A stretch of 64,000 bases of DNA from Labyrinthula sp. Ha (lineage: Eukaryota; Sar; Bigyra; Labyrinthulida; Labyrinthulaceae): assembly GCA_015227615.1 (NCBI GenBank), contig JAALGZ010000027.1:124001-188000 (forward strand), in the 5' to 3' direction. Under the pieces are notes generated by a model that did not search any database, was not told the DNA's origin, and saw only the letters and a program-made list of their open reading frames with translations. Position numbers and translations under genes: made by a program. Below are positions 35,260 to 44,338 of this stretch, one piece after another; the first letter of the stretch is position 1, and the number at the start of each line of letters is the position of its first letter.

Positions 35260-36177
35260 AATAGTTTTGTTTTTTTAAGCCATTTAGTTCGAGCCATCAA
35301 TGAAGTTTCTTGGGCAATTTCTCAAGAAACTCATCAAGTTTAGCCAAGACATCAAAGTCAGAAGTAATGAGTTTAACTGAATTAGTTCCTAATCTAGTAA
35401 CCTAACTATCTCTTAATCCTCTGAAAATGAAAACTTGCGACACCGGGAGATCTTTAGTATAGCTAACCTATGATGTCTTTTAGTTTGCTACATCATATGA
35501 CAATGAAACGTTTTTATCAGAAAGAATTACCCAAGAGCTCGATAACACTACTGTTCTAAGACCCTTTAGAAAGCCATGTACGCTACCTGTGTTTATTAGT
35601 TTAAAGTCAAGGGTGGTCACATCAAGAAAATAATCGGCACCCACGGGAAGAACAGCTAGAGAACAATACCTTTTGAAGCTATGAGCTGTATTGATTTGAA
35701 TAGAGTCTCACCATATTTTCCTTTCTATATATCACAGGTAATTCTGATGCTATATTTAGCTAATTCTTGACTTCTATATGTGTGACTATAAAGGCACAAG
35801 TTAGGAACTTTTGTTGAAATGTAAACACTTGTTGCCATAACCTATTAAAGTCTGAATGTTTGCATCCTTTGACTCTCTTACCATTTTCTTCAACTTCAGA
35901 AATTCCCAAATAATATATTCTTATTACAAAATCATTAATAGAAGGTTTTGTGAATTTCAAAACCCACTCCTTCCATGCCCATACCAGTTACACCAACAGT
36001 TTTCAAGGAGGTTAGTTCTTCTATTCGTTCCTGTGAATATTGTCTCAATGCACTAACCACATTTACTTCTCGATAATTGCAATGTTTGCCAATAAAATTT
36101 AGAATGATACTGTAATTCTTCAAGATTATATCCAAGATTAATGTTAAAAATACATACTTTTTAGGAGGTACAAACAA
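35260..36177 (-). pseudogene. Broken gene of unknown family
   Basis: Several minus-strand stretches read like real protein but lie in different frames or are cut by stops. In 5'-3' order they contain SALRQYSQERIEELTSL, FVIRIYYLGISEVEENGKR, SDFNRLWQQVFTFQQKF, PVGADYFLDVTTLDFKL, GFLKGLRTVVLSSSWV and FDVLAKLDEFLEKLPKKL. The SDF block distantly suggests a PX-type fold, but I am not confident. Either it is a recently decayed gene or a live gene with several ultrashort introns: a 22-nt and a 24-nt candidate could join some pieces. Some stops, such as the TAG in RDS*VTRLG, are not explained by splicing, so pseudogene is preferred. Confidence 0.4.
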
Positions 36178-36599
36178 ATTTAGATTTCTATAGCAATATT
36201 AAGTAAATATAGCAGTAAAATTGATCAACCTCATCTGAAAGCAAGCGTATTAATTTTTTTCCACTGAGATTGTTTTCAAACTAGCATAGCGTCATCTGAA
36301 AGGCATCTTCCTCTGTAATAACTTATTGTTTGTTCAATTCCTCCATTTTAACGCTGCCCTCACTCTTCTTTGTGTTTGTTACTAGACTAAGGACGTCCTT
36401 TCCCACTTCTTCGTTTTCTTTCATTTTATCCAGCGCGTTTTCTCTTATTTTGGACAACTCGATCCGCTGGTATCTAGTCAGTGACCTTAGCTGGAGTGTT
36501 TACCTCTAGTGTAAGAATAGTAGACTCACAATCTTATTTTAAGGTGACCTGTCCAGCAAAAACGCCCAAAATACATTGCGAATTGAAACTCTCCTCATA
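36178..36599. other. Intergenic
   Basis: About 420 bp upstream of the lysine-rich protein gene; no motif recognised. Confidence 0.5.
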
Positions 36600-37016
36600 A
36601 TGGAGCAGAACTCGAAGGAATGGAAGAAGAAACAAAAGCAACGCATGCAGAAGCAGGAACAACAAATGAAAAAGAAAAAGGTAATTCAAAAACAAATTTA
36701 TGACCACAAGAAATCTCGTCGTGCTAGAAGATGGAAGGAAAATAAACTTGCGAAGATGGCCTTAAACGAAGCCTTTATGTCCAACTTCGACGATTCAAAG
36801 TGTGAAAACTCGGGGAAGAAAAGAAAGTTTGGTGGTTTAAGCAAATCGCTCAAAGAAAGTGACCAGTTTGAAAATTCTCTGGATAAGAGAAATAAAAAGA
36901 GAAAAAGCAAAATCTTCAAAGAAGCCAATATCTTGGCAACTGGTGGGTTAAGAAAAAGAGGAAAATTGGGCAAGAACAAGTTTAAGTCAAGAGCAAGGTA
37001 TAAGAGACGGAAGTAA
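36600..37016 (+). CDS. Small lysine/arginine-rich, probably nucleolar protein
   Basis: 138 aa from the ATG at 36600; the frame is open eight codons upstream but without another ATG. The N-terminal 60 residues are a charged Lys/Gln helix (coiled-coil-like), followed by a linker with KKRKFGG and RNKKRKSK basic clusters. The C-terminus ends GGLRKRGKLGKNKFKSRARYKRRK, a tail resembling that of ribosome-biogenesis factors such as DDX27/Drs1. There is no helicase domain here, so it is not that enzyme; it may be a small rRNA-processing factor. The stop lies 10 bp from the end of the convergent hAT-like gene. Confidence 0.65.
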   Translation: MEQNSKEWKKKQKQRMQKQEQQMKKKKVIQKQIYDHKKSRRARRWKENKLAKMALNEAFMSNFDDSKCENSGKKRKFGGLSKSLKESDQFENSLDKRNKKRKSKIFKEANILATGGLRKRGKLGKNKFKSRARYKRRK

Positions 37017-37026
37017 ACTACTGACG

Positions 37027-39471
37027 CTAAAAACTATCTAGCAGTTCCTCAGTGAAAAAGCTTGTGTGATCAACCTCTGGGACTGGATGAACTTCTTGTG
37101 TTTTCTTCAGTTCATTTGAGTGACCTTCATCAAGATCCATTCTCTTCAAGTCAAAAAGGTTGTCAATATAGGATATAGAGGTGTTAAACCTAACATTTTT
37201 TTTTCTCTCCTTCAACTCTTCCAGTTTAACTTTGTAATTTACAAACTCTGAGTTATCTTCTGCATAGATTGATGTTGTGTCGAATAAATTAAGAGGGGTA
37301 AACCTGCCTCTCTTACGCTTAAGGTATGAACTTCCGGACTCTGGAACACTTTTTAATAGCATAGCTTTACACATACCAATAGTCTTCATAATGTCAGGAA
37401 TTAACTTTCCTTTAATAACAGGTGTTTTATACGCCAACTCTGCAAAATAATTCACTTCTGGTGAAGATTGCCCTTTAATTTGAAAGATATAGGTTGCAAA
37501 CTTCTTCATGGTTTTGCCAAAAGTAGAAGTTTGAGCCCAATATATTTTTGGTGACATTTTCCTAGTTGTAAAACTGAATTTCTTACTCACGTATACTTCA
37601 AAAGTGCTCTTTAAAGCATCTCGCGCTTCATATGAGAATCCCCACTTTGCTGCATAGCTTTGTATTAAACTGCCTATTTCTTCTTCATTGTATTTTCCAG
37701 ATAAACAAAAATCTTTATATTTTGGACACAGGCACAAAGCTACTATATATATTCCATTGTTCAGATAAGTATTAAAATGTTTAGCTATACTTTTCATACC
37801 GATCTCTGCAAATTCAGATTCAGTTGTTTCTTTAATTAGTTTCATCTTTGAATGAAGTCGTAGAAAGTGTGAGATAACATCTAACAAGCCAGTATCAGTC
37901 TTACTAAAGCTGAGAATAAGATCATGTAAAGGGCTCAATACTGTCCATAGTTGTTCATTCTTCTCAAAATTTTCTTCTGTGATTAGGTTTGAAACTGGAT
38001 ACTTTTCCTTTACAGCTTGTGAAGTACACTCGTGGATTTCTTTGAACATATCTTGATAGTATAAAATGCTAACACACAAAGCTGTAAAAGAAAACCATTC
38101 TTTCTTCCGCAATCCAAAAATAGCAAACTCTGTAGGAATTTGCTTTCGCGATTCATACTTAAGCCTCCTTTTTTCAAATTCAGCACTGCGAAATACGACT
38201 AAATACTCCAATAGTTTACAATCAACCTCAAGAATATTCATAGCCGTAGCAGAAGCACATATATCTTCAACTACCCCGAGAAGCATACTCAAACCACACG
38301 GGATTGGAACTATTCCAGGATGTATCTTTTCGATGGTATCTGTTAAATGAACAGTGTCCATTCTGGACCTCACAGAGAACAAAAATGCTTTGAAGCTGTT
38401 GACCTGAACTTTATTCTCTTTTTGTAAAGAATGCAAAGTAGTTGACATTTCGGAAACCAGACTTGTGGGATCAACGTCCAAACCTTGAAATCTGCTGAAA
38501 TCAAAGACATGAAGAGGTTCATAGCCCTTTCCAGGAGTTAATGCAGACAACGTGTACATATGATTCCAATACACATCCCTCCATCCATCTAACGCTAAAG
38601 TTATACATTCCATATTTGACAGCGTTTTGTCCCTTTTGGTTATCAGCTTTTTAAATAAACGAGGTAAATGAATATCTATCAACTCATTAACGGTGGGAAA
38701 TGTCCAGTTCGGTTTCAATCCGTGAATGAATTGGACAAGATGGTATTCTCGAATGCTTGCGAACGCCATTCCATGCACGATAAAGGACTTAACTAAATTT
38801 TCACAGTACCTCAAATCTTCATTTTTTGAAACAACTATAGATTTTAGGAGTTGTTTAGTTGGAGGAAGTTCCATCTTACTGGAAAAAGCCTCACTTTTTT
38901 TACTCTTTGACCCGTTTTGACTTGAATCTATACTCCTGTCCTTCAATTTTGCTTTCTTTAGCTTATTCTTCTCCACTGATTGAGACTCAAGAACAAAAAA
39001 CTGCGCACGTAAACTTGACTCCACATTGTCACAAACATGAAGAAGATGTTTGGCCATCAAACTTGGCTTTCCAACACACTTCCAATCACAATAATTACAT
39101 TTTGCAAAATATCTATTCGATGTTTCGCTTCTATCTGCAGAGCGCTGAAAATGGCGCCAGGTCCAGCTAGATGCTTTCGTATGCTCTGTCCAGGATTTTC
39201 CCGCGTATCTTTCTGCTTCAGCTGTCTCAGAAATTTTACGTTTTTTTAGCTTAGGTTTTTCAGGTAAAGTGAGTTGCCCAGAAGGAGGATTAGAGCCTAG
39301 GTTTGATGTGTTTATCGCAGCGATATTTGTTGAATGAAGAGCTTCATTGTTTAAGTGTGTTGAATATAAAGATTCGTTTGATGGAAAGTTAGAAGATTGA
39401 TGTGGCATGTGCGGAGAAGTCGATGGCAGAGTGGGTAGCATTGGGTCTTGGGAGTGTGATTCTTCTGGCAT
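37027..39471 (-). CDS. hAT-like BED zinc-finger protein, probably domesticated transposase
   Basis: Single intact exon of 814 aa. Residues about 94-150 form a BED-type finger: the aromatic stretch SSWTWRHFQRS, then Cys125-x2-Cys128 and His142-x4-Cys147. From about 200 the protein resembles hAT transposases: ITLALDGWRD near 290-300 marks the first catalytic Asp of the RNase H fold, and blocks such as PLHDLILSFSKTD and CLCPKYKD follow. Near the C-terminus a run SSPEVNYFAELAYK resembles the hAT dimerisation segment. No terminal inverted repeats were seen. The gene ends 10 bp from its neighbour's stop, leaving no room for a 3' transposon end, which suggests a host gene derived from a transposon. 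Whether the other catalytic residues survive I cannot tell. Confidence 0.7.
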   Translation of the reverse strand: MPEESHSQDPMLPTLPSTSPHMPHQSSNFPSNESLYSTHLNNEALHSTNIAAINTSNLGSNPPSGQLTLPEKPKLKKRKISETAEAERYAGKSWTEHTKASSWTWRHFQRSADRSETSNRYFAKCNYCDWKCVGKPSLMAKHLLHVCDNVESSLRAQFFVLESQSVEKNKLKKAKLKDRSIDSSQNGSKSKKSEAFSSKMELPPTKQLLKSIVVSKNEDLRYCENLVKSFIVHGMAFASIREYHLVQFIHGLKPNWTFPTVNELIDIHLPRLFKKLITKRDKTLSNMECITLALDGWRDVYWNHMYTLSALTPGKGYEPLHVFDFSRFQGLDVDPTSLVSEMSTTLHSLQKENKVQVNSFKAFLFSVRSRMDTVHLTDTIEKIHPGIVPIPCGLSMLLGVVEDICASATAMNILEVDCKLLEYLVVFRSAEFEKRRLKYESRKQIPTEFAIFGLRKKEWFSFTALCVSILYYQDMFKEIHECTSQAVKEKYPVSNLITEENFEKNEQLWTVLSPLHDLILSFSKTDTGLLDVISHFLRLHSKMKLIKETTESEFAEIGMKSIAKHFNTYLNNGIYIVALCLCPKYKDFCLSGKYNEEEIGSLIQSYAAKWGFSYEARDALKSTFEVYVSKKFSFTTRKMSPKIYWAQTSTFGKTMKKFATYIFQIKGQSSPEVNYFAELAYKTPVIKGKLIPDIMKTIGMCKAMLLKSVPESGSSYLKRKRGRFTPLNLFDTTSIYAEDNSEFVNYKVKLEELKERKKNVRFNTSISYIDNLFDLKRMDLDEGHSNELKKTQEVHPVPEVDHTSFFTEELLDSF

Positions 39472-41408
39472 GTTTTGTTATTATCGGATGGCACAAAATT
39501 AAATCGGATCTCGGTGATGACGTGGCGTGGTGATTCTTAAAAACATAGATTGTTCTTGAGCAAAGTGTACACCTTATGGATAATAGATATTAAAAATAGA
39601 AATGATAGTACTAAGCCAGCAAGTTAAACCACATATTGAAGAAAATCTGACCTATCCTCACTTTTATTGAGATATTTGTTATAGAACCGAACGTAAATTC
39701 GTACATACTGGGAAATCACTCTATAGTAAACGATGTACCAAAACTATAATACATATGTAGACAAGGTTAGAACACCCATCTCACATGGAAAAAATAACTC
39801 TACAGAATAAAAAATATTTTTTCCAATATAGAATTGAGAAATAACTACTCTATTTTGAGGAAGACAACGATCAGAAGAAACTAGACTTACACTGAAAATT
39901 ACAAGGAGTCAAACAGACACTAAATCCTGGTTCAGGTCCAACTGAAACTAATATATAATTTTACAAGTGAAAAAATGTGATATTATTTTTTCTATGTTTA
40001 TTTTGGCTTATGGTTTCATTTTCTTTAAGTATTATCCACTGTACCCTTGTAAACGTTGTATACTCTGAATAGAATCAAATCCAAAGCCACAAAGCTCAAA
40101 AGTTTACTCCATAAGATAAGAGAATATACTTTAAATAATTTGACAGGGATTATAGAATCCTGTCTATTACTAGTTTAAAACCTATCTATCTTCAATAACT
40201 CCATCACCTGCAAAAGTATTGAAGGGGAATACAAGGTTTACTGGCTTGGATTCGCGCCAGCAACTTGCTGTAGGTGCAACGGACCTTGCTATGGAAAAGT
40301 GGTCTTCATGTTATCTATTAATGAGGTTTTCAATTTTAATTCGTAGTTAATCCACAGGATATATAGAGAACCGTTCATTGATCTGAATTTTTGTTACATT
40401 TATCTTATAGGGGTACCCTAAAGGAATAATATGGGCCAGCACGCTGCAATTTATACTTGGGGTTATATAAATCCCAAGCGCTTCTACCCTGCCCTAGGAA
40501 ACGATATAGTAGAAACCGAGCATACGACAGGAGATTTAAACCTTAATTACCTTCTCTTGCATCTAAAAAAACAAAAACTGTAATGATCTATTCTTGTCTC
40601 TAGAGGATTATTTTGGCAAGACTGTTTCATACTAGGAACCGCTTCCAAAGAGGTGAGATTAAAGAACCAACGTCTTAGTTTACTGTTTTAGGTATAAGGA
40701 ATACTTGACAGAAAATGAGCCCCAGTTACTGGACTTTCCCCCAGGATTCCCATGATATAAATACCTGCTCAGATCTAGGTCTAACATCTTTGCTTAAAGT
40801 TTTTCCAAGATTTGCAATAACAAGAACTAGATTTAATATTAAAGCTAATTCATCGTTAACGCATTTCAAAGTGAGAACATTCCATAAATCATCATAAACC
40901 TTACCAAAATACTCCTATTCTTGGAAACAAGGTAGTTGGTCTACAAAGACATTGCGCACCGAACTGTATAACCAATGCAATGATTCGAGGGATTAATCAA
41001 CTGGTTTTATGCGTACTTACCTGAATTTAGAGAGGGAGAGAACAAAACACGAAAATGAGGCTACAATGATGTCTGCAGAATGGAACCATTCTTGATGATT
41101 AATATATTTTGTTGTCTGCTACAGTCCTCAGTTTAAATATCTTAGACAAGAAGGAAGCTCCTTCAGCAAACATGTGGCCGTGCGAATTGCTGCGTCCCAA
41201 ATTAGAATAACGATCGCAGAGTTCTAACAGTTTGCCGCTTGAGCAAAGGTCATAAAACTAAGATTTAGCATAACATGCTGGTAACCTCGTTGCTAGTTCT
41301 TAATTGAAACATAATTTCTCATATACACAAGAACAACTCTCGGTCTAACTCCAAAATTTAAATTACTAAACATTCTTACCTACTATACAGAAAGAAAACA
41401 TCACTGCA
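39472..41408. other. Intergenic, no gene recognised
   Basis: About 1.9 kb, AT-rich; open frames up to 60 codons only. The first 80 bp, upstream of the hAT-like gene, contain two ATCGGA strings. Confidence 0.5.
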
Positions 41409-42506
41409 CTATCGTTGATAATTACTCAGTAAAAACTTGCAAAACCCTGCATTCGTATCAGCATATGACCACCCTGCTTTCCATCCAACTACAAGGACCC
41501 CAGCACTGCACACAAATTGAAACAACCCATTCACCACACCAACACCTACGGCCACTCTTGCCACGTCACTAGCAAAACTTGACAGAGCAACCCCGGTAGA
41601 AATACTAGTATTCTGGTACATAGTCTCCACAGCGATTGCAAGCCTAGTGGGTTTAGGTAACTTAGCCAATGAACTCATCGAAAGAGATGTGATACCAGCA
41701 AAGAGAATGGGTAGAAAACATGTGAGATAAAAAAGTGGATCCGTTGAGGATAGACCACCTTCGTCACTAGACTCTGAAACAGAGATGGAGATGATAAGTA
41801 ACAAAACCCCACAACTGTTGCCGAAGGCAGTGAATCTCTTGCTCCATTTATCCCTATTTTCATCTCTTTGTGAATCCTCGATAGACGTGTCGTGCTCCCC
41901 AGATTCAATATTATTTGGCAGTGACCGCTTAGATGAGGAAAGCTCCAGTTTTGAGAGAGATCGGTTTCGTGCAGGCTGTTCTATTTTGTATGAGATGAAA
42001 GCTCCCATAGCAACTCCGCCTTCTACTGCTGCTATCGTTTGAAGGAGTCCTGACCAATCAAGTTTTACATCATCATCTAATCCAAGGACTACACCTACAT
42101 AAAGAAAAATATTGAATGGAAGAAAAATAACAGCAGCCAGGGTGCTGCATGCAGACATCGCTACAGAAAGAGCTAGATCAGCGTTGAACATTGAGCAAAG
42201 TAGATTTGAGTAAGCCCCACCAGGACTAGACATTATGACCACCAGCACAATTTTTTCTTCTGGGAGAAGGTTGCTAGGAATGAGCACAAGAGTTAGGACT
42301 GCGAAAAGTGGGGATAAAAAAAATTGAATGAAGAGGCCAAGGAGAAGGGAAGGATTTGAGGTGACGGAGAGCTTGGATAAGAATGTTGGCAGTGACGTCG
42401 TAGCTGTCATTCCTGCTACGAAGAAAAATATTATCACATTCACTATGGAAGATAGTATTACATCATTTGAGTCTTCAAGGAGATCTGTTGCATTTTCCTC
42501 TGTCAT
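41409..42506 (-). CDS. SLC10/BASS-type sodium symporter
   Basis: Single exon, 365 aa. Members of the bile acid:sodium symporter family carry organic anions (bile acids, pyruvate and other acids) with sodium. About nine hydrophobic segments are visible. The family core SSPGGAYSNLLCSMFNADLALSVAMSACSTL (near 93-123) matches the conserved sodium-site region, and RLAIAVETMYQNTSISTGVALSS near 290-312 matches the second crossover helix. A polar loop of about 55 residues (near 180-235, rich in Ser, Arg and Glu) splits the two halves and is longer than usual. There is no transit peptide of note. Substrate and membrane cannot be assigned from sequence. It is transcribed away from the trehalase. Confidence 0.85.
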   Translation of the reverse strand: MTEENATDLLEDSNDVILSSIVNVIIFFFVAGMTATTSLPTFLSKLSVTSNPSLLLGLFIQFFLSPLFAVLTLVLIPSNLLPEEKIVLVVIMSSPGGAYSNLLCSMFNADLALSVAMSACSTLAAVIFLPFNIFLYVGVVLGLDDDVKLDWSGLLQTIAAVEGGVAMGAFISYKIEQPARNRSLSKLELSSSKRSLPNNIESGEHDTSIEDSQRDENRDKWSKRFTAFGNSCGVLLLIISISVSESSDEGGLSSTDPLFYLTCFLPILFAGITSLSMSSLAKLPKPTRLAIAVETMYQNTSISTGVALSSFASDVARVAVGVGVVNGLFQFVCSAGVLVVGWKAGWSYADTNAGFCKFLLSNYQR

Positions 42507-42678
42507 CTTTCTTGTTTCTAGTTCTTACAAATCAGAACCAATTTAACTGGACATTTAGGTATCAACACCTTGTTACAGACATATAGTCAGCATTATGCTT
42601 GCAATAGTATACAATGAAAAACAATTCCACTAAGCAGTGTTGATAGATATATATTGTGATTCCCCGCTCATGTTACTG
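42507..42678. other. Short intergenic next to the LINE fragment
   Basis: Upstream region of the transporter gene, up to the first 13-bp direct repeat. Nothing else seen. Confidence 0.5.
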
Positions 42679-42691
42679 TGGCCGATACGAG
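42679..42691 (+). repeat. 13-bp direct repeat, left copy
   Basis: TGGCCGATACGAG, identical to 44281-44293; candidate target-site duplication. Confidence 0.6.
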
Positions 42692-43404
42692 GTTAAGGTT
42701 TAGGTTTTAAGGGAGTTAGTTGGGCCTACCGGCCTAACCCTATGGCGGGGACCTAACTACCAATAAGAGCTACGTACTATTGTGCTATTTTGCTATTCTA
42801 TTATGTTCCGTTATGCTTCCTTAATTTCATTGGTATTTGACAGAATCCTCTGAAGCTGGTTGGTCAAACTCTCATCTCTTGATCATTTCTATTATTTCCC
42901 AAAATCCTAACTTTTCTGATACAATCCACAATCAAATTAACAAAATACAAATCATGCAAAATGTGAAGATAATGTCACGGGTGTCCAGTTCACGCTGCTG
43001 AAGGTTTTTCCGCTGATGTCTTACCACGATATGGCTTTCTATTATGTTCCTGTTCAAGATTTTCACGGCTTTGTTCATTTTTATCTGGGTTCTGCATTTT
43101 GGATGGTCTGTTTCTATGTTATGTTGGTTTTTGGACGATCCTATATATGTTTCAAGCTGTTTGAAGATAATTGGAGGTGATTTATGTTCGGGAGGTCGAA
43201 GGGGAGTATAGATGGCGATGTTTCTTGCTGTTTTCAGGATGTTTACTTCATTTTCCGGAGATTTTGGTTCTTGCAGCTGAAGTTATCGATGGTCTTAGTG
43301 AGTGCTGGGGGGCCTCCTTTGAGCTGACTTATGCTGTTTTCGTGTTATTTTATTGGTTGACTGTTCGTTGTTGCTGTTCCAGGTGAACGATGTTGATATT
43401 TTTG

Positions 43405-43852
43405 TCAGGATGGAAGAATTTCGTTTATTTGCTCCAGCAGCTGAATATAGTCCATTGGGTTCATTCCTCTTCCTCCAGCTGTTATTCTCGACGTTTCACT
43501 TAGTGCTTTAGGTGATATTCTAGTTGCTGCGTTTTCTGTGGGTTGATTGTGGATGCTGTATCTTGGTCGAAGGATGGGTGTTGTTGGTCTTCTGCTCGTG
43601 TCCATGTTCCTGTTCATATCCAAGTCCAAGTCTGTATTCCTGTTCAAGTCCAAGTCCGTGTTCCTGTTCGTCTCCAAGTTCCTGTTCAAGTGCTGGTTCC
43701 TGTTCAAGTGTTCTTCTGGTTCTTGGCTTCTTGTGCAGTTTGAAGGTTGGTTCTCATTTTCAGGGTGGTGGGTAAAGTGGGATGGTGGTGGGTCCTCAGG
43801 CGGCACTGGTTCTTCTCCTAGTATAGCAAGTGTTTCATAGTATTATCACTAA
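43405..43852 (-). CDS. Open frame in LINE fragment with Pro-rich and NRN-type repeats
   Basis: Open from a TAA at about 43852 to the stop at 43405, roughly 148 codons; no natural ATG near the start. It begins with a Glu/Pro-rich stretch (EEPVPPEDPPPSHF), passes through a repeat of Asn-Arg-Asn-x-Asp-Leu type, and ends MDYIQLLEQINEILPS. It is out of frame with the endonuclease fragment just upstream. It may be a retroelement-encoded piece; translation is unproven and I recognise no domain. Confidence 0.3.
43596..43715. repeat. Minisatellite (CCTGTTCAAGTCCAAGTC-like units)
   Basis: Imperfect units built on TTCCTGTTCAAG and CCAAGTCCAAGTC recur, with lengths in multiples of 6 nt, so the frame is kept and the minus strand reads repeated NRN and TDLDL motifs. 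Confidence 0.75.
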
Positions 43853-44280
43853 AACGAGACTTCTTTTTCCTTCTAGTTTGACAACCAGCTTCAGGATCCT
43901 GTCGCTTCTTCCGTCTGTGTCCGTTACTTGACTAGCAAGCTCGCTACACAGGAAAGTCGCTACGCCCGCCGCTTTTTCAGGCAGTTTTGAGAAAAACCAC
44001 CTTCCTGAAGCCGAGCTAACGTTCACCATTCGCTGTAGGCGTTGCATTCCTTGCTTGTGCAGTTCCTGTAACATTAAAATTTCAGTTTTTTTAGTAAGTT
44101 GTTGTACGTAGCTGCACTTAAAGGCAGTTAGACCACCAACATTCACGCTCACCAGTTTAGGAAAGCGCTTCAGTCGGCTCGCTATCCCTGGGACTTCTCT
44201 CGAAGGAGTAGACAGGTCGCTGCTCTAAAAACTTTGCATTTTAGCTTCGTCCTTGACGTTGTTTTCACAAGCCCAAAATT

Positions 44281-44293
44281 TGGCCGATACGAG
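44281..44293 (+). repeat. 13-bp direct repeat, right copy
   Basis: TGGCCGATACGAG, 46 bp before the trehalase ATG; candidate target-site duplication. Confidence 0.6.
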
Positions 44294-44338
44294 CAATACA
44301 TCGGCAACTGCCTGAAATGGGCACTCATTTAAACGGTT

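Larger units (their letters stand above)
42679..44293 (-). mobile_element. LINE-derived insertion flanked by 13-bp direct repeats
   Basis: On the minus strand, from about 44230 to 43835, an open frame encodes the N-terminal half of an APE-type endonuclease: LVSVNVGGLTAFK, then EILMLQELHKQG (the LQE catalytic motif) and AAGVATFLCSEL. It ends in a TGA after LVIIL, where an intact enzyme would continue. A second frame (43405-43852) has a Pro-rich and NRN-repeat sequence instead of a reverse transcriptase. The segment is bounded by TGGCCGATACGAG at 42679-42691 and 44281-44293, which look like a target-site duplication. This suggests an internally rearranged LINE or a non-autonomous relative. It lies directly upstream of the trehalase start codon. 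Confidence 0.65.

Noticed and set aside
40236-40300. Possible tRNA (GGATTCGCGCC resembles a reverse B box)
   Set aside because: No T stem, acceptor stem or anticodon arm fits.
42692-42725. Telomere-like sequence (GGTTTAGGTTTTAAGGG)
   Set aside because: Only a few imperfect units; too short to claim an interstitial telomere tract.
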